NCBI RefSeq assembly: GCF_003052265.1
Contig: NZ_QANS01000008.1
Span: 62,001-126,000, forward strand
Origin: Stenotrophobium rhamnosiphilum
GTDB taxonomy: Bacteria > Pseudomonadota > Gammaproteobacteria > Nevskiales > Nevskiaceae
Direction: 5' to 3'
Length of the DNA stretch: 64,000 nucleotides
Shown piece after piece: positions 50,587-58,820 of this stretch. Each line of letters opens with the position of its first letter. Position 1 is the first letter of the stretch. Below the pieces are notes generated by a model, which saw nothing but the letters and a program-made list of their open reading frames with translations, was not told the origin of the DNA and did not search any database. Position numbers and translations under genes: made by a program.

Positions 50587-52179
50587 TTAGCGCTGCTCGC
50601 GCGTATCGGAGAAGCGTACTTCAGGATGACGCTCTTTCGTCATGTTCAAGTTCACGCTGCTCGACGCCAAGTACACCATCGTGCCGTAGTGATCCTTGGC
50701 CAGACGCGTTTCGTTCTTGTCGATGAACTCGCGTAGCTTCTTCTGATCGTCGCAATGCACCCAACGTGCGTTGTGAACCTGCACAGGTTCAAACACGCAG
50801 TCGACGCTGTATTCGTCTTTGAGACGGTACTGCACCACTTCAAACTGCAGCACACCGACGGCGCCGAGAATGATGTCGTTGTTGGTCATCGGGCGATACA
50901 CCTGCGTGGCGCCCTCTTCGCACAACTGATCCAAGCCCTTGTTGAGCTGCTTGGCCTTCAACGGATCTTTCAGAATGACGCGACGGAACAAGTCTGGCGC
51001 AAAGTTGGGAATACCGGTGAAGTGCAACGCTTCGCCTTCGGAGAATGAATCGCCGATGGAGATGGTGCCGTGATTGTGCAGACCGATGATGTCGCCCGGC
51101 CATGCTTGTTCAACGTTCTCGCGATCCGCCGCCATGAACGTCAACGCGTTGGAGATACGCACGGGGCCGTTGAGGCGAACTGAGTGCAACAACATGCCTT
51201 TGCGATAACTGCCTGAGCACACACGCAAGAACGCCACGCGGTCACGATGCTTAGGATCCATGTTCGCCTGAATCTTGAACACGAAGCCGGTGAACTTCTC
51301 GTGATCCGGATAAACCTCGCGATCAATGCCATTGAACTCGGCATTGCGCGGCTGCGGTGGTGGCGACCACTCGGTGAATCCATTCAACAATTCGCGTACG
51401 CCGAAATTGTTGATGCCTGAGCCGAAGAACACTGGCGTGAGCTTGGCTGCGCGATAAGCGTCGAGATCAAAACCATCGCCCGCCATCGACACAAGGTCAA
51501 TTTCGTCGAGCAGAGTTTGGTAATCCTGACCAAAGCGTTCGTGCAAACCTTCGGCGCGCAGACCATCAATCGTTTCAATTTCAGAAACGCGATGCTTGTC
51601 ACCGGAGTAGATGTAGAAGCGATCTTCCAACAGGTGATACACGCCTTTGAACGCGCGACCCATACCAATCGGCCAGGTGATCGGCGTGCAACGAATGTTG
51701 AGGATGCGCTCGATTTCGTCGAGCAGCTCCAACGGCGGACGGCTTTCGCGGTCCAGCTTGTTGATGAAGGTGACGATCGGCGTGGCGCGCAGGCGCGTCA
51801 CTTCCATCAATTTGATCGTGCGCGGCTCAACGCCTTTTGCGGCGTCGATGACCATCAGTGCGCTATCCACCGCGGTGAGCGTGCGGTAGGTGTCTTCAGA
51901 GAAGTCTTCGTGACCCGGCGTATCGAGCAGGTTGACAATTTTACCGTTGTACGGGAACTGCATCACCGAGGTGGTGATCGAGATACCGCGCTGCTGTTCG
52001 AGCGCCATCCAATCGGACGTGGCGTGGCGCGTGGCCTTGCGGCCCTTAACCGTACCGGCGAGCTGAATCGCTCCTCCGAACAGCAAGAGCTTTTCCGTCA
52101 GCGTGGTTTTACCAGCGTCCGGATGGGAAATGATGGCGAATGTGCGCCTGAGCGCGGCCTGATCTGCAGCTTCGGTCAT
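50587..52179 (-). CDS. prfC: Peptide chain release factor 3
   Basis: GTPase that recycles RF1/RF2 from the ribosome after termination. At 530 residues it is full length. G1 [16 protein letters not shown]2/switch I with [13 protein letters not shown]3 [14 protein letters not shown] and G4 FINKLDRE are intact. Domains II and III follow, with the typical [14 protein letters not shown]. The ATG is clear. Confidence 0.97.
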   Translation of the reverse strand: MTEAADQAALRRTFAIISHPDAGKTTLTEKLLLFGGAIQLAGTVKGRKATRHATSDWMALEQQRGISITTSVMQFPYNGKIVNLLDTPGHEDFSEDTYRTLTAVDSALMVIDAAKGVEPRTIKLMEVTRLRATPIVTFINKLDRESRPPLELLDEIERILNIRCTPITWPIGMGRAFKGVYHLLEDRFYIYSGDKHRVSEIETIDGLRAEGLHERFGQDYQTLLDEIDLVSMAGDGFDLDAYRAAKLTPVFFGSGINNFGVRELLNGFTEWSPPPQPRNAEFNGIDREVYPDHEKFTGFVFKIQANMDPKHRDRVAFLRVCSGSYRKGMLLHSVRLNGPVRISNALTFMAADRENVEQAWPGDIIGLHNHGTISIGDSFSEGEALHFTGIPNFAPDLFRRVILKDPLKAKQLNKGLDQLCEEGATQVYRPMTNNDIILGAVGVLQFEVVQYRLKDEYSVDCVFEPVQVHNARWVHCDDQKKLREFIDKNETRLAKDHYGTMVYLASSSVNLNMTKERHPEVRFSDTREQR

Positions 52180-52215
52180 GTGTACGGGAACCCTGAAGGG
52201 CCGCGATTTTAGCCG

Positions 52216-53049
52216 CTATGGGGCTTTCGCGCTTGGGGCTTCGGGCGATTCGGGCAAATTAACCGGCGCTTCGCTGGGCACAGGCGCAATCTCTGGCGCG
52301 GGGACCGTGTCCTGCGTGGGGATTTCGACTTCCTGAGCGACAGGCTCAAGCACAGGAACCTGCTGCGGTGTCGGCGGCGACGCCGGGATCAGCTCGGGTG
52401 GCGGCATCGGGACTGGGACTGGCGCAGGCACCTGTACTTGCGGCGCGGGCTTGCGCCCCGGCAATCGCAGCCAACCTAAAACTCTCGGGTGGTTCACGGT
52501 GACGCCGTTGTCGCTACGCCGCAAAGCTAGGGTCTGGCGACTGCGGCCACTCGAGCCGGGGTTCTGCTGAATGAATTCCAACGAGCCCTCGGCGACCGCT
52601 GAAACAATGACGATATGGCCGTAAGGGTTTCCGGGTCGCGGCCCGAAAATCAGAATGTCTTCCAACTGTGGCGCCGTCGGCGACCCGTTTCGATATTGCA
52701 GCAAGCCGCGGCTTTTATTGAGCCCGCCATCCGCAACCTTCGCATCGAAATACTGCACGGCGTTGCCCGATGCATTCGGCATGCGATGTTTTAAGCGCTG
52801 GTAGTAATAGCGCTTAACGAATTCCACGCATTGATAACGCAGGCCGAGGTTGTAGCCGTCGACCGTGATGTTGCGGCCGTTGCTGTGACCAATCGCGCCG
52901 TTGAAATAAACAGGGATGCCATTGAGGCGATCGACGACATCGCCGACTTTTGGTGCGGGCGCAGCGCTGACCTGCGCGAGCGCTGCAGGGATAGCTAAAA
53001 GCGATGTCGCTATAACGAGGGCCGCGTATAGATGACTACGAACGCTCAA
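52216..53049 (-). CDS. Exported CHAP-domain amidase/endopeptidase with Pro-rich tail
   Basis: A 277-residue secreted protein. The signal peptide ends near AALA (about residue 25). The CHAP domain (about 35-190) has the catalytic Cys74 in YQCVEFVKRYYY and His145 in PYGHIVIVSA. Such domains cleave peptidoglycan or glutathionylspermidine-type amides. From residue about 198 to the end the protein is Pro/Val/Ala/Glu-rich (PAPVPVPMPPPE type), a probable flexible wall-spanning linker. It starts with TTG, with AAAGGA eight bases upstream. The target bond is not known. Confidence 0.85.
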   Translation of the reverse strand: MSVRSHLYAALVIATSLLAIPAALAQVSAAPAPKVGDVVDRLNGIPVYFNGAIGHSNGRNITVDGYNLGLRYQCVEFVKRYYYQRLKHRMPNASGNAVQYFDAKVADGGLNKSRGLLQYRNGSPTAPQLEDILIFGPRPGNPYGHIVIVSAVAEGSLEFIQQNPGSSGRSRQTLALRRSDNGVTVNHPRVLGWLRLPGRKPAPQVQVPAPVPVPMPPPELIPASPPTPQQVPVLEPVAQEVEIPTQDTVPAPEIAPVPSEAPVNLPESPEAPSAKAP

Positions 53050-53143
53050 GCTTTAAATCCTTTAAAGCGGCAATGGATGCATTGATCATATGCCTTCGTG
53101 TTCGCTTAATACCCTACCCGGTTATGTAGGGCTGATCGCGGTT

Positions 53144-53224
53144 CGTAGGGTGGGTAGAGCGCAGCGAAACCCACCGTTCGTTCGATGACAGCGGTGGGTT
53201 TCGTTTCACTCTACCCACCCTACA
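53144..53224. repeat. Long inverted repeat with GTAGGGTGGGTAGAG ends
   Basis: Perfect 15-base ends, GTAGGGTGGGTAGAG and CTCTACCCACCCTAC, surround an inner repeat (GAAACCCACCG / CGGTGGGTTTC). The organisation is the same as that of the two CGTAGGCTGGGTT repeats at 20616 and 46358 but the sequence differs, so these are related REP-like families. It lies six bases after the hvfC stop on the minus strand and may end that operon. Confidence 0.75.
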
Positions 53225-53229
53225 AAAGA

Positions 53230-54003
53230 CTATCGCCGAGTACCGAGCAAAATATCCCGCTCACGCAAATCACGAAGAATCTCCGCACCCGCATCCACCA
53301 CAGCTTGCGGTTGTGGGTGACCTAGCTCAGTCGCAATTTGAGTCAGCAGCTGCGTGCCGCTAGAGGTCACATCTTCTTCCAACAACTGCATCAATCGCGC
53401 CGTGACCGCGTTGATTTCCATAAACCGCACATCGTCCTGACGATTGCGATTGACGATGAGATAAGTCGGCTGCTCGCTGGGCGCTTCGGGAATTGAGTCG
53501 GGCCCGATGCGATGCACAGGCCATTCGTAAGACAGCGTCCATGCCAGCGGCGAGACCAAGGGCCTGCCTGCCATGACATCACCGTTTGGATTCGCCAGCT
53601 CAGGCGTCAGCGTTAACTCAGAAACTGACAACTCCAACTCCACCCATTCGTAATGGCACAACTCACGAAGAAACGGCGGATCATCTGCATGCTCGCCACG
53701 GCCATTTTCAAGAAAGCTCAAAAACTCTGCCGCGACGCGATGGAACAAAGGATCGTGACATTCATGTCGCGCATAAAAATCTCGCACGCGCGCATGCCAA
53801 ACGTCATCCGCAGAAATTTTTCGCAGAACCGGGAAAGCATTGGCGAGAAAGTCTTCGACGTTGTTGTAGAACAGATCGCGATAAATTTGCGTGCGGCGAT
53901 CTTCAACATCAGACGGCGCCGGGTTATGCGCCGGATTGCGTAGATGCGCGGCGAATTGGTATTGCGCCTGTTGAAAGCGAGGCAGCGTTGCGTGCTTATC
54001 CAT
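53230..54003 (-). CDS. hvfC: HvfC-like DUF2063 partner of a RiPP-modifying oxidase
   Basis: A 257-residue protein of the DUF2063 family, which pairs with DUF692 oxidases in RiPP biosynthesis and helps recognise the precursor. The N-terminal domain (about 1-100) has the [13 protein letters not shown] start and [20 protein letters not shown], the typical block; the C-terminal part is a second mixed domain. The ATG at 54003 lies inside the last codons of hvfB (8-base overlap), so the two proteins are translationally coupled. The longer frame to 54045 is not supported. Confidence 0.88.
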   Translation of the reverse strand: MDKHATLPRFQQAQYQFAAHLRNPAHNPAPSDVEDRRTQIYRDLFYNNVEDFLANAFPVLRKISADDVWHARVRDFYARHECHDPLFHRVAAEFLSFLENGRGEHADDPPFLRELCHYEWVELELSVSELTLTPELANPNGDVMAGRPLVSPLAWTLSYEWPVHRIGPDSIPEAPSEQPTYLIVNRNRQDDVRFMEINAVTARLMQLLEEDVTSSGTQLLTQIATELGHPQPQAVVDAGAEILRDLRERDILLGTRR

Positions 54004-54847
54004 GCGCAGCGAGCAAACGTTTTTGATGTCGCGCCTGCATAGCATTGATGTGGCGCACTTCCACCATCAACTCATCGAGCGGGGGAATATTGAAGTCGCG
54101 CTCCAACAGCGTCGGGATCACGCCAAACTTTTCATAAGCACGATCAAGCAAGGCCCACACCGGATCAATCACATCAGAACCGTGTGTATCAACGCGCAGA
54201 TCCTCTGCTTCGTCGTAATGACCCGCCACATGGATATAGCGCACGCGCTCGCCGGGCAGGCCATCGAGAAACTTCACCGGGTCGTAGCGGTGATTAATGC
54301 TGTTGACGTAAATATTATTTACATCCAGCAACAAATCGCAGTCGGATCGCTCCAGCACTGCGCGAATAAATTCGAGTTCGCCCATCTCCTGCGCCGGGGC
54401 GGCGTAGTAGCTGGCGTTTTCTAAAGCGATGCGTCGTTCCAAAATATCTTGTACGCGTTGTACGCGCTTGGCGACGTAATCAACGGCTTCTTCCGTAAAC
54501 GGAATCGGCATTAAATCGTACAGGTGTCCATCGTCCGAGCAGTAAGTGAGATGCTCGGTGTAGTCGCGGATGCCGTGAAGATCGAGAAACTTCTTCAGGC
54601 GCCGGACAAAATCTTCATCGAGTGGCGCAGGGCTGCCAATCGAAAGTGAGAGTCCGTGTGTGACAAACGGAAAGCGCTCAGTAAATGAGCGAAATGTTTT
54701 GGCGTAGCTGCCGCCAATATCCATCCAATTTTCTGGCGTGGCTTCAAGAAAGCCGATCTCGCCGCGCGTAGCATCTGCAAGCGGGCCCGTGAGGGCCCGC
54801 CGCAGACCTAAGCCTGCACCTTGCACCGCTGTTGTGACATTGCCCAT
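53996..54847 (-). CDS. hvfB: HvfB-like DUF692 multinuclear iron-dependent oxidase
   Basis: TIM-barrel enzyme of the DUF692 family (MbnB/TglH/HvfB type, 283 residues). Members of this family convert Cys residues of a precursor peptide, in the Hvf type to an oxazolone-thioamide. Family blocks seen are [76 protein letters not shown] and IHVAGH, which supply the His/Asp/Glu metal ligands. The start is either ATG 54847 or TTG 54889 directly after the hvfA stop. It is coupled to hvfC and downstream of hvfA. Confidence 0.9.
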   Translation of the reverse strand: MGNVTTAVQGAGLGLRRALTGPLADATRGEIGFLEATPENWMDIGGSYAKTFRSFTERFPFVTHGLSLSIGSPAPLDEDFVRRLKKFLDLHGIRDYTEHLTYCSDDGHLYDLMPIPFTEEAVDYVAKRVQRVQDILERRIALENASYYAAPAQEMGELEFIRAVLERSDCDLLLDVNNIYVNSINHRYDPVKFLDGLPGERVRYIHVAGHYDEAEDLRVDTHGSDVIDPVWALLDRAYEKFGVIPTLLERDFNIPPLDELMVEVRHINAMQARHQKRLLAAHG

Positions 54848-54889
54848 GGGAGGATTATGCCGTTGTAGCGATGCAGCTGCAGTGATCAA

Positions 54890-55234
54890 TTACTTCTTGT
54901 TGGCGCCGCACTTGCCTTCGCCACACTTGCCGTCAGCTTTCTTGCCGTCAGCGCCTTTCTTCTCGCCGCACTTGCCGTCAGCTTTCTTGGCTTCAGCGCC
55001 TTTCTTTTCGCCACACTTGTGTTCACCGGCTTTCTTTTCGCCGCACTTGGCTTCGCCAGCTTTCTTCTCGCCACACTTAGCTTCGCCAGCTTTGGCGTCG
55101 TCAGCGGCAGCAACCATGTAGCCGCTGCTCATTGCGCTGGTCTGAAAAACGGAAGCATTAGCGACTGCGCCGGTGAGCGCAAAAGCGGCGCCGAGAGCAA
55201 TGATGAGTGGCTTGCGGTTGTGGATGGTCTGCAT
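54890..55234 (-). CDS. hvfA: HvfA-like Cys-containing RiPP precursor, copy 1
   Basis: A 114-residue precursor with a signal-like leader (MQTIHNRKPLIIALGAAFAL, cleavage near VANA). It is followed by VFQT, GYMVAAADDA and a Lys/Glu/Gly-rich repeat core. Cys residues lie at 54, 64, 74, 89, 104 and 109. Three repeats read AGEAKCGEKK or AGEHKCGEKK (10-residue period), then ADGKCGEKK and ADGKCGEGKCG. Only the last has the EGKCG motif known from Haemophilus HvfA. The start is fixed by AGGAGA seven bases upstream. It lies between hvfX and hvfB. By family knowledge, selected Cys are modified and the product binds Cu(I); which Cys here is inference. Confidence 0.9.
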   Translation of the reverse strand: MQTIHNRKPLIIALGAAFALTGAVANASVFQTSAMSSGYMVAAADDAKAGEAKCGEKKAGEAKCGEKKAGEHKCGEKKGAEAKKADGKCGEKKGADGKKADGKCGEGKCGANKK

Positions 55235-55301
55235 GTGTATTCTCCTAGATATAAGGCCCTGAATGGACCGTTGGGTTAAACCTTGCGTAGGGCAATACGC
55301 C

Positions 55302-55898
55302 CTAGGCCTGGGATTGGATGCGTCGTTGAATCCAATAATCGACGCTGACATAGCGGCCGGCACCCGTGAAAAACAGTGACAGCAGCATGATTAAATAAGT
55401 TGCAGCGAACTCGATACCGTTGTTGAGGATCACCAGAGAGCCATGATCCGTCAGACGATCATAGTCACCGTGCTCCATCAGAATTTCTTTGATCTCTTGC
55501 AGACGATCAATTGCGCTCATCGTGCGCTCTGTAGCAAATGGGCCCATACCTTCAGATATCGCCAGCCAGCCATTCGGTAAATGCACCGTCACAATCGCAA
55601 CGAGCATCGTGAACATCAGCGGCAACGCGATCCAACGCACGCCCAAGCCCAGTACCAGAGCTGCAGCGCCCAATAATTCTGCGCTGGTTGCGAGCCCTGC
55701 CATTAATGTTGGAAACGGCAAGCCAAGTCCGTACATCGCATCGCCGAACCATTGAACCGTGTCCGGAAAATGCATCGCCTTGTTCATACCGGCAACAAAG
55801 AAGATTGGCGCGAGATACAAACGCAGCGCCAAGGGCGCCAGAAAATCCAACTGGCGCGTCGCGTCTAAGTAGCCTTGCATCTTGAGCAGGAGTTTCAT
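55302..55898 (-). CDS. hvfX: HvfX-like DoxX-family membrane protein of the RiPP operon
   Basis: A 198-residue polytopic membrane protein of the DoxX family, first gene of the operon (hvfX-hvfA-hvfB-hvfC). Four or so helices are apparent (about 22-40, 65-90, 95-115 and near the C terminus); the N-terminal part has LRLYLAPIFFVAGMNKAMHF. DoxX-type proteins are standard in Hvf/bufferin loci and probably aid maturation or export. A shorter start at 55898 is chosen over the Met at 55919; both have weak Shine-Dalgarno sequences. The divergent AraC-type gene begins about 40-80 bases away. Confidence 0.85.
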   Translation of the reverse strand: MKLLLKMQGYLDATRQLDFLAPLALRLYLAPIFFVAGMNKAMHFPDTVQWFGDAMYGLGLPFPTLMAGLATSAELLGAAALVLGLGVRWIALPLMFTMLVAIVTVHLPNGWLAISEGMGPFATERTMSAIDRLQEIKEILMEHGDYDRLTDHGSLVILNNGIEFAATYLIMLLSLFFTGAGRYVSVDYWIQRRIQSQA

Positions 55899-55975
55899 GG
55901 CGTTTCCGTGTTTTTCCATGGGGTGAATGTTAGGCTTTGACGATCATCTCAACTGCGTGTCCGCGTCCGGTTTTT

Positions 55976-56818
55976 ATGCTCGAGAGTACGGAAGACCGAA
56001 TCCTAGACGCTGCGCTGACGGCCTACCAGCTGCATGCCAAGGTCACTGATAACGCTACCTATTGTGACCACTGGCAAGAAGCCGAAGCAGCCGTTAAAGC
56101 CTGCATTTTTCATTTGATCGGTGAAGGCCAGTGCGTACTCAAGATGCCCGGCCTTGATGGGCCACAAACCTTGATCGCCGGCGATTTGGTGGTGTTTCCA
56201 CACGGCGCCGCGCACCATCTCAGCGGCGATGGCTACACCACGATGCTCTGCGGCCAGTTCGATTTCATCATCGGCCCCAAGAATCCGATTCTCGACGCCT
56301 TGCCTGACTGCGTCATTGTGCGCGCAAGCGAAGCGGGCACTGCATTTCAACGCATCGCACAAATCATGTGCGAAGAAGCACGCAGCAGCAGCTTTGGCAG
56401 CCGCGCAGTGCTCGATAAGTTGGCGGACTCTTTATTCGTGATGACCGTGCGTCATCATCTCAGCACCACCACTCACCGCCGCGGCCTGCTGGCGGCGTTG
56501 GCCGATCCAAAATTGCGTCGCGCCCTTTCTGTGATGCATTTGAATCCCGGACAAGATTGGACCGTAGCTGAACTCGCCACAGAAGCCTGCATGTCGCGCA
56601 CAGCATTCTCAGAATTATTCAGCGCCGTATTAGGCACCAGCCCGATTAACTACCTCACGCAGTGGCGCATGATGGAAGCGCTGAAGCTTGTGCAAGATTC
56701 CAGCTTGTCGATGCTCGCGATTGCAGAGAAATTTGGTTATCAAACCGAAGCTGCATTCCGTCGGAGTTTTAAACGCATACACGGCCACGGCCCCGGACAT
56801 TTCCGTCGCGCCAAATAA
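55976..56818 (+). CDS. AraC-family regulator (cupin-6 sensor type)
   Basis: A 280-residue AraC-type activator placed head to head with the hvf operon and end to end with the second precursor gene. The N-terminal cupin-like region has GEGQCVLKMPGLDGPQTL and LVVFPHGAAHHLSG, typical of the cupin_6 group; the C-terminal double HTH holds WTVAELATEACMSRTAFSEL and QTEAAFRRSFKRIHGHGPGH. His/Cys residues in the sensor (HGAAHH, CGQFDF) could bind a metal, which is inference. An in-frame TTG at 55937 would add 13 residues. It probably regulates the divergent hvf operon. Confidence 0.88.
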   Translation: MLESTEDRILDAALTAYQLHAKVTDNATYCDHWQEAEAAVKACIFHLIGEGQCVLKMPGLDGPQTLIAGDLVVFPHGAAHHLSGDGYTTMLCGQFDFIIGPKNPILDALPDCVIVRASEAGTAFQRIAQIMCEEARSSSFGSRAVLDKLADSLFVMTVRHHLSTTTHRRGLLAALADPKLRRALSVMHLNPGQDWTVAELATEACMSRTAFSELFSAVLGTSPINYLTQWRMMEALKLVQDSSLSMLAIAEKFGYQTEAAFRRSFKRIHGHGPGHFRRAK

Positions 56819-56847
56819 AAAAAGCCCCGGCAATGCCGAGGCTCTTT
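56818..56847. terminator. Bidirectional hairpin terminator between the AraC gene and the second hvfA
   Basis: AAAGCCCCGGC and GCCGAGGCTCTTT form an imperfect stem around AAT with an A-run on the left and a T-rich tail on the right. It separates the two converging genes by 42 bases. Confidence 0.65.
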
Positions 56848-56860
56848 CAAAACATTCCGC

Positions 56861-57175
56861 TTACTTCTTCTTAAGCTGGCCGCACTTGCCTTCACCGCAT
56901 TTGCCTTCGCCACACTTATGTTCTGCATTCTTGTCAGCAGCCTTACCCTTCGCAGGTTTCTGCTCACCACACTTCAGCTCGTGAGATTTCTTATCTGACT
57001 TCGGTGCTGGCGTCGCAGGCGCAGCAGCATCCGCAGGTGCGGCATCCGCCGCTGCCACCATATAACCCGTGCCGAGATCAGCAGTCTGAAACGTCGAGGC
57101 CTGCGCCGTTGCACCGCTCAAAGCAAAAGCCGCGCCGAGCACAACCGCTAAAGGCTTCTTCGAAATCGTGTTCAT
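56861..57175 (-). CDS. HvfA-like Cys-containing RiPP precursor, copy 2 (separate from the operon)
   Basis: A 104-residue paralog of the first precursor. The leader is alike (KPLAVVLGAAFALSGATAQA, then TFQT and GYMVAAADAA), followed by an Ala/Pro-rich spacer and a core with four Cys at 69, 88, 93 and 98. The core reads HELKCGEQK, then AEHKCGEGKCGEGKCGQLKKK-type text with two GEGKCG units. I chose the ATG at 57175 because GGAG lies eight bases upstream; the longer frame to 57232 adds unrelated residues. It has no modification genes of its own, so it probably uses the HvfB/HvfC of the adjacent operon in trans. Confidence 0.88.
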   Translation of the reverse strand: MNTISKKPLAVVLGAAFALSGATAQASTFQTADLGTGYMVAAADAAPADAAAPATPAPKSDKKSHELKCGEQKPAKGKAADKNAEHKCGEGKCGEGKCGQLKKK

Positions 57176-57367
57176 CGCCAACACTCCATATTGATAGAGA
57201 CCGCAAGAAAATAACATTTTGTATATGAACATTGATTGAACAATGACATTGGCGGTGTTTTTATTTATCCAACATTAGTTAATTTCGTAGCCAAATTATG
57301 CCCGCGCACGTCAACGCTCTATATACTTCGCCACCCAAGAGCACCGCGCGTGCGGAAAACACTCACC

Positions 57368-57444
<77 letters not shown>

Positions 57445-57450
57445 ATCAGT

Positions 57451-57479
57451 CTTTATGCACTCCCAATGAGTGCATAAAG
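57451..57479. repeat. Perfect 12-bp-arm hairpin directly after the tRNA
   Basis: CTTTATGCACTC and GAGTGCATAAAG enclose a five-base loop CCAAT, seven bases after the CCA end. There is no T-run, so it is not a simple terminator; a terminator follows separately at 57487. It may be a tRNA-processing structure or part of an integrase site at the tRNA 3' end. Confidence 0.6.
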
Positions 57480-57486
57480 CGCACTT

Positions 57487-57512
57487 AAAGCCCGTAACTA
57501 CGGGCTTTTTTG
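57487..57512 (+). terminator. Rho-independent terminator of the tRNA transcript
   Basis: AAAGCCCGTA and TACGGGCTTT form a perfect stem around AC followed by TTTTG. From here to 57709 I see no gene or other structure. Confidence 0.8.
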
Positions 57513-57709
57513 TTATCCGTTGGTCCCGAGAAAGGCAATTTCAGTAAGTTTTACAACTTCTAGCCTCAGCGCTCTCTATCTCTGCATCGCGAGGACCAAC
57601 CAAAGGCCCAGAAGCGTCAATCGTGAGCGCTCGCAGATTTCGCCTTCGGAGAATATTAAAGGCCGAAATGTGGATTTAATTTTTATAGCCTAACTAGGGC
57701 ACCGTAGGT

Positions 57710-58819
57710 CTAGCTTTTGGCGTGCCAATCACATGTCCATGACTGCAGCTCGGCGATGTTGAACTTGTTGTCAATCACAATAGCCGCACTCGCCCTTGCG
57801 CGAGTAAGAGCCACGTAGAATTTCGCACGGGTCTCCGACGTAAGTTCCACTTCCCGGTTTCCCAACCAGTCAACGAAGTCATTCGTTGGGTAGATCAGCA
57901 CCCTTTCAAACGCAAGCCCTTTCGACTCGCCGAAATTCATCGCTGCGACTGCATCGGAAACTGCCGTTTTTTTTGAATGGCGCAACTGCATCGGCGCAAA
58001 TACTCGAAGGTATGCTTCGACGTCTCGCTTCCTAACAAGGAAAATGCCGTCATGATCTGTAGTTTTTGTATTAGACGATTTGCCACTCGAAAATTTCGGA
58101 AAAAGCGCATCCGACAGCTCGCAAAGCGCCGGATTGCATCGATGATTAACAGATAGCGATATCTCGTCAATTGCAGTATCCAGTCGGGCCGCAGCCAATT
58201 CTCGAAAGTAGTCGACAATTCCGGATTTTTTGAATTTTTTGTACTTTGGGGAATCACTGGTCGAATACGTGCCTTGGCGAGGATCACCAACTAGCATCAC
58301 TTTTAGTGCTGATTCCATAAAAAGCTCAATAAGCTCGAGATCGTACCCCGCCAAGTCCTGAACTTCGTCGATATAAATTTCATCGAAGATGGCGGCAATA
58401 CGCTTTACCACTCTCCCGGACGAGAGAGCGTCACACTTCACAGCGAACTTTGAAATCTTGTCGCGGTATATTTGATTGTGTTGGTTAAGGTAGTGCCGAA
58501 TATCCGTCTCTTTAACGTAATGAGCCGATATACCCTGATTAAAATGCAACCCCTCGATACGCGCATCAGTTATACAGCCCTGATACGGGCGAACAGAATG
58601 CTGGAGTAAAAAAGTTAGCCATCCGGATACCGTTACATTTGACGGTACAAATCCATTCTTTTCCAGAAATTTCTTTTCTATCTCCGCCTTGTTTGTCTCG
58701 GTATAGGTCAAAATAATGACCTTTGAATTCGGGTTTGATAGCGCTGCGTTGACTAGGAGCGTGGTTTTTCCAGATCCCGCAGCTGCAATAATAATTCTGT
58801 TCTTCTCTGCGTCGACCAT
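57710..58819 (-). CDS. Compact UvrD-like SF1 helicase (GajB-like)
   Basis: A 369-residue helicase of the UvrD/Rep type with all core motifs: Walker A AAAGSGKTT (12-20), DEVQD (151-155), GDPRQ (178-182), NHRCN (225-229), ESKGLAFERV (298-307) and YVALTRARA (335-343). It is shorter than typical GajB or UvrD proteins, and the inserts between motifs are small, so the accessory 1B/2B domains are reduced. It starts one base after the stop of the OLD-type gene and is surely co-translated with it. Codon use is richer in A/T than in the flanking core genes, consistent with transfer. The family pairing suggests phage defence; direct function is inference. Confidence 0.85.
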   Translation of the reverse strand: MVDAEKNRIIIAAAGSGKTTLLVNAALSNPNSKVIILTYTETNKAEIEKKFLEKNGFVPSNVTVSGWLTFLLQHSVRPYQGCITDARIEGLHFNQGISAHYVKETDIRHYLNQHNQIYRDKISKFAVKCDALSSGRVVKRIAAIFDEIYIDEVQDLAGYDLELIELFMESALKVMLVGDPRQGTYSTSDSPKYKKFKKSGIVDYFRELAAARLDTAIDEISLSVNHRCNPALCELSDALFPKFSSGKSSNTKTTDHDGIFLVRKRDVEAYLRVFAPMQLRHSKKTAVSDAVAAMNFGESKGLAFERVLIYPTNDFVDWLGNREVELTSETRAKFYVALTRARASAAIVIDNKFNIAELQSWTCDWHAKS

Positions 58820-58820
58820 T

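Noticed and set aside
57710-58819. Short UvrD-like gene considered a degraded pseudogene
   Set aside because: All helicase motifs are intact and in order, with no frameshift and tight coupling to the upstream gene.
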